A DNA stretch of 64,000 bases from Bicyclus anynana (taxonomy: Eukaryota; Arthropoda; Insecta; Lepidoptera; Nymphalidae): NCBI RefSeq assembly GCF_947172395.1, contig NC_069093.1:12869561-12933560 (forward strand). The letters are read 5' to 3'. The notes under the pieces are model-generated. The model searched no databases. It worked only from the letters and a program-made list of their open reading frames with translations, and had not been told where the DNA came from. Positions 54,656-64,000 of this stretch are shown in pieces (within the stretch, counting starts at the first letter, position 1; every line of letters starts with the position of its first letter). Position numbers and translations under genes: made by a program.

Positions 54656-55109
54656 CAGGGGCGTAGCTACCGCCGCATCAGCCGTAACAATGATACGGGG
54701 CCCCCGGACTACAGAGGCCCCTTACGTGTTATAGCAATAGTAAAATGTACTCCACAATCTCACTTAATCTGGTTCTTCCCTGGGAGAGTTTTCACTTCAG
54801 AAATGACAAGAGTAAAAAAAAACCTTTTTTTCCCGGGTTAAGCGTGCGCCAATATACGATAACGATAATACTCGTATATAGCCTGTAGCCTTCCTCGATA
54901 AATGAGCTATCTAACACTGAAATAATTTTTCAAATCGGACCAGTAGTTCCTGACTTTAGCGCTTTCAACCAAACATACAAACTCTTCAGCTTTTAGTATA
55001 GATAAGCGAGCATTTTGTTTTACATACTAGATAAATCTTTACCCTTCAATAATTTGGGCCCCCAACTAATTTTGATATAGGGCCCCAGCAAGGAAGGCTA
55101 CGTAACTGG
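54656..55109. mobile_element. hAT-like MITE with nested repeat
   Basis: Left end CAGGGGCGTAGCTACCGCCG and right end GGCTACGTAACTGG match the element at 1205-1597, as do GATACGGGGCCCCCGGACT and GGGCCCCCAACT. A CCTTCCTCGATAAATGAGC repeat is inserted at about 54860-55012. Confidence 0.65.
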
Positions 55110-55204
55110 TTTTATCTAAATTTTTTATAGATTAGTAGTAAAAGTTGACGCTTGACATCTATCATACTAGTTTTAGAAGAGCGTTGGGGAATAAACCTGA
55201 ACCA

Positions 55205-55408
55205 ATTTGGGAATAATAAAATACTAGCAGACGCCGCGTGGTTTCACCCGCGTGCTTCTCGTTCCTGTAAGAATATAGGGATAAAATATGCTTTAGCATT
55301 CAGGGATAGTGTAGCTACCATTATATTTTAAACCAGTTTAGTAGTTTCGGACCCTATTCAATGAAAACAAACAATCAAATCTTTCCTCTTTATAATATTA
55401 TAGACTAG
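55205..55408 (+). repeat. Dispersed 'CGTGGTTTCACCCGCGTG' repeat
   Basis: GACGCCGCGTGGTTTCACCC, AGGGATAAAATATGCTTT and CTCTTTATAATATTATAGAC match the family at 27545 and 60778. Confidence 0.6.
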
Positions 55409-55409
55409 G

Positions 55410-57050
55410 GACAATTTTTGTTTTGGGTCGCTAAAGCCACGATTGGGCTGTGGCAAGTTCTTGTCTGTGTAAAAAAGCTATAAATTAGAGATACGCGATT
55501 AAATAACTTAGTACTCAGATGATTCTTGATCATATAGTTACGCAATTATCTGTTTGAGCTCAGTGTATTTATTACTTAGATGTGCCAGATGTGCTTTTAT
55601 TCAACTCAACCGAATTTTGTGTGGATAACGTGTCCTTAGTAAAGTCTCGTTAACAATATTTAAGGATGTCGTGTTTATAAAAGTGTCATTAGAATCCGGC
55701 GTAACACTAATTTGTTCCTTAGTAATTATCATAGGTTGATTTATGCGCTAGAACCCATTTGTATTGCGGCGGGCTCGGCTCACGCCACCGCTCTAGGGTT
55801 GCCAAATAATAGGTTTTTCTTTTAAATTCGTCTCTAACTATCTCTATCTATAACATCGTGTTAGTTAGAGGCGATTTCAATACAACAACGTTTTATCATC
55901 TGATCGATCGTTTATTTTTATTTTTAATTTTTTTAAAGTTAGCCATTGACAACAATTTCACGATGATAAGTGATGATGCAATCTAAGATGAAAGCGAGAT
56001 TTTAGGAGTAGAATTAAAATCCATCCAATTAATTTATTTATTTGTGCATTATAGTTACATTTCCATTATACAAAAAATAAATGACGGTTTCTATACGTCA
56101 TCGTATTGGAACGCTAAACGATTAACGATCGAAACAATAAACGATTAGATTTAACGATCGATTTGACAGATGTAACTTATAGGTAGGTACAGCACATAAA
56201 ACAGCCGCTCTGAATGCCTTAAATCGTGCCAAGATTCATTTGAATTCATGTAGTAGTTTTAGAGTGATGTTTAAAGAATTCTTGTTTTTGAGTTTTTTCA
56301 ATTAATTCTCTATTAGTGCTAAGGCACTAATAGAGAATTAACCATGAGAAAAAATTGGATATTCTTAATAAAACAAGCAATGATAAAATTGTTACAAAAT
56401 GTTTAATCAGTCTATATAGGTATCTACTCGATATTAAAGGGGGTGGGGTATAAAAAATGGATTTTTCTAGAGTTCAAAATTGTAAACAGAACGCGGTTCT
56501 CTATGTACCTACACTCAACACCTTACAGGGCACTTAAGCTTCACACATCAAATTTGCCATGAACGTCCAAAATCTGACGCGTAATTACCTCCGTTACAAC
56601 GCTGGCAACCCTAAAATGGGCTAAATAACTCCTTTTAAATTCAGCCTTTTTATACCATATAAAATGTTTATAAAGCAATTAGAGCATGCTTGCTATTCGC
56701 TGCGCCCCGGTAAGGCTATTCATATTTTAACAATCATACAGGCTTAAACATAAACTGTAGTGTTTCACAATGAAAACATTTTACAGGTTTTGTTTTATAA
56801 TTACCACGCTTTTATTAGCTATGCCCGTATGAATGAAATTACATTTTATTCAAAGAAAAAATCACTAACACTAACTCAAACATGAAAATAATTTCACCTT
56901 CTCTTAATATTAAAACAATATAATTTAAGATCCAGTTACAAAAACTAACAATAACAAAATTAAATAAAAATTAACATTAGAAGTAGGAAGAAAGTGTTTA
57001 TTTTATCATTTTCTTAGTCTAGAGTTGTGATGTCGGTGGTGTCGTGATAA
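55410..57050. other. AT-rich DNA, no gene seen
   Basis: A perfect 18-bp hairpin occurs at 56302-56341, and a short SINE B-like scrap (GATGCAATCTAAGATGAAAG) at 55975. Nothing else is recognised. Confidence 0.45.
56302..56341. repeat. Perfect 18-bp hairpin
   Basis: TTAATTCTCTATTAGTGC and GCACTAATAGAGAATTAA flank TAAG. Confidence 0.9.
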
Positions 57051-57054
57051 TGAT

Positions 57055-57438
57055 CAGCAGGGTTATTATGTAGCTCGGTGTACCATTGAAATAACAAGTC
57101 ACTACGTTGTTTTTCATCGTATTTTCGTAATTGTGATCATCTAACATATTTATTTTAACGAAATTATCTTGACAACGTCAATTTACATCAAATGGCAGTG
57201 ATTTTTCTGTTTTACGATCATCTGACATGATTATTTCAACGAAAATTCGTAAATATCGGTTTTTCGTTGAAATAATCTTACTAATTGCTACTGCCACTTC
57301 AATATTAGGCCACTTTATACTTATGTCATTTCGTTGAAAATACGATGTTAGATTATTACAAAAACGAAAATATGATGAAAATCGATGTAGTGACTCATTA
57401 TCTCAATGGTACACCGAGATACATAATAACCCTGCTGA
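57055..57438. mobile_element. MITE with CAGCAGGGTTATTATGT termini
   Basis: CAGCAGGGTTATTATGTAGC TCGGTGTACCATTGA faces TCAATGGTACACCGAGATAC ATAATAACCCTGCTG. The interior has further inverted words (TTTCAACGAAAAT / ATTTTCGTTGAAA). Confidence 0.85.
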
Positions 57439-57888
57439 TAGTAATTATGAAATATTATCACCATAAGCCCGCTATTCTGCTTTGATGCAGCGTGGTGGTT
57501 ATTAGCTCTAAATGCTCTTTCCTACATGTCACGTCAAAAGCACAATGAGTGGTACCATACCACACAGGTATTATGTACCAAGTAAATATAATTTACATAT
57601 AGATTAAGAAGCCCGATGCAACATATATTTTTGGACTTTTATTTATTTGCTTAAATCAGAAATAAGTAAGAACGTTATCTCATTTTAGAACGAATTTTAC
57701 CCTAACATTACCGAAGACTGTGATGGCCATATCTTCGTAATTTTAATTGAACTGAAAGCTATATATAGTCAGCTCATGGTTCTTGAGCAAGGAGGTACAC
57801 AACTAGGAGTTTGGATTATCTACGGTTGCTTCAAAAAGTAGCACGTTTTTAAAGATCCAGACCATCGAAGAATCGTCCATTTTTAACT

Positions 57889-58196
57889 CAGACCAATTAT
57901 TGTTTATGCAGGTCATAAACGCTAGACGTTATTTTTCTGTCAAAATATATGATCAACGATCTAATGCAATTATAAAAACTATCTCTATAGAATCAATGTT
58001 AAATAGTTGTTATCGTGTTCGTCGATTAAAGAGCTCTGTAAAAATCTTTTTGTGTAGTTGAATGATGTAAAAAACGGACAAAACTTCTAGTTTAGTACAA
58101 GATATATGCCAAATTTAAGGTCGTTTTCCTCAGGAAATGACAGACGATTTTGCTCGTGACTATGAGTGTGATACAGGTCCTTCTATAATTGGTCTG
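57889..58196 (-). mobile_element. MITE, CAGACCAATTAT family, reversed full copy
   Basis: CAGACCAATTATTGTTTATG at the left and GGTCCTTCTATAATTGGTCT G at the right. The interior GATCAACGATCTAATGCAAT is the reverse of the 24011-24319 copy. Confidence 0.75.
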
Positions 58197-58839
58197 AGAT
58201 TTTTAAGCATACTTTTATTAGTTTATTCGGGATGATGTGTTAATGTGATAAATCATGGCCACATGCTAATTATCACTATCTTTGACGTATGCTAGTTGAC
58301 ATATACGAAATTGAGGTTCTACGTAACAAGTGTCATCCGGTGCTTACTGGTGTATATCATTAGTTGGTACAAGTAGATGACATTTTGTGAATTGATTTGA
58401 TGTTTATTTTAATAGGTTGATAATAAAGACCAAAATAGTGAATAGGCCAGCCGAAACCAGGTACAAAAACATCATAGCAACCCTTCGCTGGTCACTCGTA
58501 AACAGTTTTCATAAAGAGAAGAAAACTTCACAGGCCCTCAGCAATTTCAGAACCAGAATCTATCTTTAATGAAAGTACATTTAATACCACTGACAAGTTA
58601 AAAGTGGCAATAAAAATTATCGGCCATTTTGTTATTTGTACAAACAAGTCACGATCTCGCCAAACATCAGGCGACGTGAAATAGGGCAATAGCCTGTGTG
58701 GAACGAGAGCCTGCTACAGCCAGATATGCTTCATGTTATGAAGGTTGAAATATTGTCAGCTCCTACCAGAACCCAGGAGCTCAACAGAGAAATTCTGGGT
58801 TCGACTCCCAGTGAACTGAATAATTAATATTTTTTTAAC

Positions 58840-59117
58840 TAAAAAATGAAAACTTTTTATGTTTTCATACCAAGTAATTCAAATAATTCCGACTATCCAT
58901 GAAACACACGCCTTATCTATCCTTGAATTTTAAATTACGTAAAACTGGCTACATCATAATTATATAGATGCGTTTATTATTTATTATTTACGCGAAATAT
59001 TATTTACCCCGAAAATATTCCTTTTAGAACACATGTTCCTTGAACATTTTTAATTAATTTTCGATAAATAATATGGGTAACCCCAGAGTTATGAGAAATA
59101 CTCCCCAGCCTTCTGTA
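58840..59117. mobile_element. MITE, TACAG...CTGTA family, 5' truncated
   Basis: TTAACTAAAAAATGAAAACT, AAGTAATTCAAATAATTCCG and GAGTTATGAGAAATACTCCC CAGCCTTCTGTA match 25901-26285. The left terminus is missing. Confidence 0.6.
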
Positions 59118-59311
59118 TATGTTAGAAGCATGGGCTGTCAATGCGGTAGGTCTGGCTATTACAGGTCCAGTGTATTCGAGGCATTACTGTAACCATTATT
59201 GGCTAGCGGCGATATATCATGTCATAAAACTAGCCGTACCGTAAGTTCCTTGTACACCTACCCCGTGATAATGTGTTATTCTTTATTAATGATAGTTTCC
59301 CACTTATCATT

Positions 59312-59726
59312 AGCAGGGTTATAAGTACCTCGGTGTACCATTCAAGCAATAAGCAACTACATCGTGTTTCATCGTATTTTCGAATTTGCAATAATCTAAA
59401 TTGTTTTCAACAAAATTACATAATTATAGTTGTTTTACGAAAAATCGCTATTTTAACGAAAATCTATTTACGTAGGTACCTACGTAATTTTGTTGAAATG
59501 ATCATGGAAGATAGTAAAAACAAAAAAAATATTGCCACTTGATGTAAAATTACATAGTTAAGATCATTTTGTTGAAATAACTATGTTAGATGATCACAAA
59601 TTCGGAAATACGGTGAAAATACAAAGCATAGAACGCTAAAGCTAACGCTTTAGAATTTAGATGAGAACGATGTAGTGACTCTCTCTGTATTTGAATGGTA
59701 CACTGAGGTACATAATAACCCTACAG
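59312..59726. mobile_element. MITE, AGCAGGGTTAT family, second copy
   Basis: AGCAGGGTTATAAGTACCTC GGTGTACCATTCAAG faces TTGAATGGTACACTGAGGTA CATAATAACCCTAC. The internal reading frame is chance. Confidence 0.8.
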
Positions 59727-60219
59727 ATGCGATATTCGCTTTTCATTCATTCAATTTCAATCAATGCACTATTAAATATGTGCCTACCTATACTATTAAA
59801 AAATGTTTAATTGGCATCCTATAAAACATAGAAAACCCCGCAATTTCACCCGCGTTGTTTCCATTCTTGTGAGAATACAGGGATAAACTGTTACTCGCTG
59901 TTAATGTAGCTTCCAATTGATAAAGGTTGGTAAATATTCTTTTGGATTCTATTCGAAACAAACAGAAAAACAAATTTTAGAATTTAAACTATCGTGAGTG
60001 TTATTCATATTAGTTCCAACCCATACGGGGCCCTTAGTCATGAGCTGGTTCTTGCAAGGTGGCACGATCCAAAATGAAACACTAAACTAGTCGGGCATAC
60101 TTCAACCTTGTATAACGTGGGTTTTGGCCGTGTCTCGTAGTCAACTAATAAGAAAAACAAATCCTCTTTCTTTATTAGTTTATTAGTTATTAGTTTTTTG
60201 ACGTCTGTATTAGTTTATT

Positions 60220-60556
60220 GACGGCCTCCGTGGCGCAGTGGTATGCGCGGTGGCTTTACAAGAAGGTCCTGGGATCGATCCCCAGCTGGGTCGATTAAGG
60301 TTTTCTTAATTGGTCCAGGTCTGGCTGGTGGGAGGCTTTGGCCGTGGCTAGTTACTACCCTACCGACAAAGACGTACCGCCAAGCGATTTAGCGTTCCGG
60401 TACGATGTCGTGTAGATACCGAAAGGGGTGTGGACTTTCAACCTCCTCCGATCAAGTTAGCCCGCTTCCATCTTAGATTGCATTGTCACTTTCCGATGAG
60501 ATTGTAATCAAGGGCTAACTTGTAAAGAATATAACATGTAAGAATAAAAAAAAAAA
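60220..60556 (+). mobile_element. SINE family B, full copy
   Basis: GACGGCCTCCGTGGCGCAGT, GGGATCGATCCCCAGC, GGTCTGGCTGGTGGGAGGCT and a poly-A end. A small deletion relative to 51271-51605 lies in the anticodon-arm region. Confidence 0.85.
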
Positions 60557-60774
60557 GTTTAAATAGGTTTAAACGGACGTTTTTAGTAGGTAAATATTTG
60601 GATAGATAACAAGTTATTTTAAGTATTTGAACAGGTACTCGATATATTCCATAGTCCCGAGGTCAATTGCTACTGCTCGCTATATTAGCCGCGTTAATTG
60701 AAATATGTCTTGACGACACGCGATGTGTTGTTCCATTTATCAAATATCTATCTACATATGACTTTTATATAATT

Positions 60775-60885
60775 ACTAGCTGACGCCTTGCGGTTTCACC
60801 CGCGTGGTTCCCGTTCCCGTAGGAATAGGGGGATAAAATATAGCCTATTGCCTTCCTCGATAAATGGGCTATCTAACACAAATTT
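60775..60885 (+). repeat. Dispersed 'GCGGTTTCACCCGCGTGG' repeat
   Basis: CTAGCTGACGCCTTGCGGTT, CCCGTTCCCGTAGGAATAGG and GCCTTCCTCGATAAATGGGC. Cut short after CTATCTAACAC. Confidence 0.6.
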
Positions 60886-61071
60886 TTGTCTTAATAACCC
60901 AAGTGTTCTTAGACAGGTAAAATAAAAAAAAAAACCAACAGGACCGCTGTGAGACGAGTCGAGGTGATTTTTTTTTGTGATATATGATAAGGATAAGGAC
61001 CGATAGGGGTATCAAGTTTAAGGGTTCAAGAGGATTTCAAAATGGTATATCATGGCCATATTATCATACGA

Positions 61072-61357
61072 CGGCCGTGTGGCGCAGTGGGTAGTGACCC
61101 TGCTTTCTGCATCCACGGCCGTGGGTTCGATTCCCACAACTGGAAAATATTTGTGTGATGAACATGGGTTTTCTCCAGTGTCTGTGTGTATTTATACATT
61201 ATATAAGTATTTATATGTAGTATATAAATGTATATGAATATTATAAAATCAACTATCTTACTACCCATAACACAAGCTGCTCTGTATGCTTACTTTGGGG
61301 CTAGATAGTGATGTGTATTGTTCAAGTATATTTATTTATTTATTATTTATTTATATT
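61072..61357 (+). mobile_element. SINE family C, full copy
   Basis: GGCCGTGTGGCGCAGTGGGT, GTGGGTTCGATTCCCAC, then GGAAAATATTTGTGTGATG and GGGGCTAGATAGTGATGTG. It finishes in a TATTTATT-rich tail and shares full order with 17745-18000. Confidence 0.8.
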
Positions 61358-61496
61358 AAAAAAAACCTACAGTTAGAAAAGTGTTATTTATTAATAATTA
61401 TACAAAATAACGAATAATTACTACGAGTAAGTGCGAGCAGGTTAGGCAGACTGGTTTTTTAATTTTTTTTACCCTGGTTAGAAACTTTGTGGACAT

Positions 61497-61666
61497 CACC
61501 CTACCGGCAATGACGTACCGCCAAGCGATTAAGCGTACCAATACGATGTCGTGTAGAAACCGAAAGGGGTGTGGATTTTCATCCTACTCCTAACAAATTA
61601 GTTTTTCCATCGTAGATTGCATCATCACTTACCATCAGCTGAGATTGTAGTCAAGGGCTAACTTTC
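61497..61666 (+). mobile_element. SINE family B, 3' part only
   Basis: CACCCTACCGGCAATGACGT, ACCGCCAAGCGATTAAGCG and GTAGTCAAGGGCTAACTTT. Head absent. Confidence 0.75.
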
Positions 61667-62022
61667 AACTTTGCGTTCAACCTCACGGTCACTTTAACCC
61701 ACACGAACAACCATAGAGTGAGTTTTCACCGTACCAGTTGTGTACCAGTACTGGATCAAGATAAAGTTGGAACTTCGTACAAGAATACAAGTGAGACTGA
61801 ATAATGAGTAGCATTTACATTACACGTGGCTATATAGGTAACAGGTATATATCAAAGGTTATGATGTAGGGTTTGCCAAAGATTTTAACACTATTAGATA
61901 TGTCACATAAGTCGCATGGTAAACAACAATAGTTATTGAAACAAATAATACCGAATTATTGTCAACAATGTCGTGTTGTGTGTTCAGGAAGTGTGACACT
62001 AAGAGTGTAATATGTACATAAT

Positions 62023-62310
62023 GAGCCGTGATAGCCCAGTGGATATGACCTCTGCCTCCGTTTCTAGAGGGTGTGGAATCCGGTCCGGAGCATGCACCTC
62101 CAACTTTTCAGTTGTGTGCATTTTAAGAAATTAAATATCACGTGTCTCAAACGGTGAAGGAAAAACATCGTGAGAAAACCTGCATACCAGAGAATTTTCT
62201 TAATTCTCTGCGTGTGTGAAGTCTGCCAATTCGCATTGGGCCAGGTGGACTATTGACCTAACCCCACTCATTCTGAGAGGAACTCCGCAGTGAGCCGAAT
62301 AAGGGTTGAT
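62023..62310 (+). mobile_element. SINE family A, full copy
   Basis: GAGCCGTGATAGCCCAGTGG, then AACGGTGAAGGAAAAACATC and the end GTGAGCCGAATAAGGG. Confidence 0.85.
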
Positions 62311-62337
62311 AGCGAATTTAATGTAAGTAAACACAAA

Positions 62338-62626
62338 ATCATCCTTATCAACCCATATTCGGCTTACTGCTGAGCTCGAGTCTCTTCTCAGAATGAGAGG
62401 AATTAGGCCAATAGTCCACCACGCTGGCCCAATGTAGACTGGCAGACTTCACACACACAGAGAATTAAGAAAATTCTCTGGTATGCAGGTTTCCTCACGA
62501 TTTTCCTTTACAGTTTGAGACACGTGATATTTAATTTCTTAAAATACACATCACTGAAAAGTTGAAGGTGCATATCTCGGACCGGATTTGACCTCACCCT
62601 CTAGAATCGGAAGCTGCTAGGCTATT
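62338..62626 (-). mobile_element. SINE family A, reversed neighbour copy
   Basis: CAACCCATATTCGGCTTACT, CACCACGCTGGCCCAATG and ACACGTGATATTTAATTTCT. Only 28 bases separate it from the opposite-strand copy, so the two form a large inverted pair. Confidence 0.85.
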
Positions 62627-62629
62627 CTG

Positions 62630-62766
62630 TAACGATATCTTCATAACTCGCAAGTGCGAGTTTCGAATTCACCTCTATGTCTCTCTATTTAAAACGATAC
62701 TATAGAATGAGAAAGATAGCGGTGAATTCGAAACTCGCACTTGCGAGTTATACAAAACATCGTTAG
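62630..62766. mobile_element. MITE with AACTCGCAAGTGCGAGTTTC arms
   Basis: TAACGAT...AACTCGCAAGTGCGAGTTTC GAATTCACC faces GGTGAATTCGAAACTCGCAC TTGCGAGTT...ATCGTTA. Confidence 0.8.
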
Positions 62767-62778
62767 AGAATATAGATA

Positions 62779-62985
62779 AAGATGCTTGGAGGCCGTTGGA
62801 TCAGCTTCCACCTTCACACAGGAAGTAAAACTATAAGAAATGTAAACAGTAATTGTTATCAATTGTAAATTATAATACTGTATGACTTTTTCAAAAGAGC
62901 AACTGTTCAGTTTCTTGCCGGTATCTTCTCAGCAGAACCTGCCTTCCGATTGATGATTTTTGATTTGATATGATTTGAGAATAGC
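62779..62985 (+). mobile_element. LINE 3' end with (TTTTGAT)-like tail
   Basis: GATGCTTGGAGGCCGTTGGA, GTTTCTTGCCGGTATCTTCT and CAGAACCTGCCTTCCG, ending GATTTTTGATTTGATATGAT. It is the forward partner of 21286-21790. A SINE A head scrap follows at 62990-63022. Confidence 0.7.
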
Positions 62986-63161
62986 CGTGCAGAGGTCATA
63001 TGCACTAGGCTATCACGGCTCACAACAACCAACAACAAATAATTACAATTGATAACAATTACATACAGTTAATTACATGTAATTTCCTACATCACGTAGT
63101 ACGTCGTATAATTTTAACATCGTCTAAATTTAAGATTTTCTTACGGGCAGGAAATTATTAC

Positions 63162-63205
63162 TTGACGAGTTTCCGGAGCCTGCCGCTCGCCAGCGCCAGC
63201 CTTAA
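63162..63205 (-). CDS. Candidate 44-nt upstream exon of the membrane gene
   Basis: A GC-rich island on the reverse strand between ATTACGTAG and GTAATA. Read in the phase needed by exon A (two bases plus 14 codons) it is open: KAGAGERQAPETRQ. Composition and phase fit. The acceptor context is poor and there is no homology support. Confidence 0.25.
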
Positions 63206-64000
63206 CTACGTAATTAAAAATATACGCTAGTCTGTAAAGATGTATTTTCTCCTGTCAAGGAAGAAAACATCTCTTTAGACTTTTAAAACTGTATGTAAGT
63301 ACCTAAAGATGTATTTTCTCCCGTCGTGGAAGGAAACATCTCTTTGTAGTTCTACATGTCGGTATGTTAACTAAGAACTTTACTTGTCTTCTTGAGAAAT
63401 ATTCTAATGCAATTAAGGTTTTTTTTACAATAATAAATAACACCTAAACAAATCCAGCTGATTGTCTATTTGATATTTAGTCTAACACCATCTATTACTT
63501 AATTATAAATCTTTTACACAACCGACTTCAAATCATACATTCTATAATCTTTAATCCGAAAACGGTTAATTTTACAGATAAACTGAAAGAAACATTTTTT
63601 GTAGACAATTTTATGAGGAACAGCTTTTATAATGATCTCTATTGGTCGCGAAATATTTGCGTAAAATTGATTTTCGTGACTTTAAGAATTATAAGAATGG
63701 GGTAGTAGACTCATATCAAATTTAATATAAATAATACTAATTTCTAATAGTACATGGAAATATAAATAAAAATAGTAGAAATTTAAAAAAAACACTAAAA
63801 TTTTCATGTACTTACTCAAAGAAATATAAAAAAAATCAATGTAGTAGAACGTTATTGAACGATTTATTTTAACCATGTAAAAAAAAGTGTCAATTAGCCG
63901 AATAAAAGACTGTAGTTTAATTTGTGAAGATTAAAAAAAATATTAATAAGCATGGCGATAGTGCTTTCCCTGGCGAGCTGTAACACGTGTAGCTCTACTA
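63206..64000. other. Right edge, no gene assigned
   Basis: A short direct repeat, GATGTATTTTCTCC (63239 and 63307), each followed by GGAAAACATCTCTTT-like words. Otherwise AT-rich. Confidence 0.4.

Noticed and set aside
59273..59542. 89-residue plus frame
   Set aside because: Lies inside a MITE with clear inverted ends.

Overview
The window looks like lepidopteran (moth or butterfly) nuclear DNA. It is AT-rich, with short GC-rich exons separated by long introns. It is crowded with tRNA-headed SINEs, LINE 3' tails ending in (TGA)n or (TTTTGAT)n, and small inverted-repeat elements (MITEs). The host is inferred from this repeat landscape and from the proteins. I see no bacterial, organellar or viral content.

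Layout. (1) 1-741 is the open last exon of an acidic, proline-rich protein I do not recognise. (2) 6734-28340 (+) is a complete 16-exon gene for the CLEC16A/ema endosomal-autophagy protein. All junctions are GT-AG, all phases agree, and the sum is 1095 codons plus a stop. Its 8-kb intron 9 holds a decayed PIF/Harbinger transposase (antisense), a Myb/SANT-like relic, several SINEs, and a candidate alternative last exon. (3) 28.3-44.3 kb is gene-poor. It holds a 101-bp minisatellite, MITEs, and a 2275-bp fold-back element (35566-37840) whose two 825-bp arms are mirror copies around a transposon-like coding fragment. (4) 44400-52827 (-) holds the last five exons of a two-pass membrane protein, 272 residues in the part seen. 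One more 44-nt exon may lie at 63162-63205, and the start is not identified. (5) 47-64 kb otherwise holds introns or flanks rich in SINEs, MITEs, a G-rich TAGGG-like array and a tandem repeat.

The most unusual feature is that both genes carry a tandemly repeated exon in which every copy keeps its own splice acceptor and donor. The spacers are only 14 nt (ema) or 33 nt (membrane gene), probably too short to be removed as introns. In both arrays each intact copy keeps the reading phase. The simplest prediction is that one copy enters each mRNA by steric exclusion, or that the whole array is retained and gives a different C-terminus. Retention adds an immediate stop in ema and no stop in the membrane gene, whose array is open in all three frames. 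Long-read DNA and RNA data would decide between biology and assembly error.
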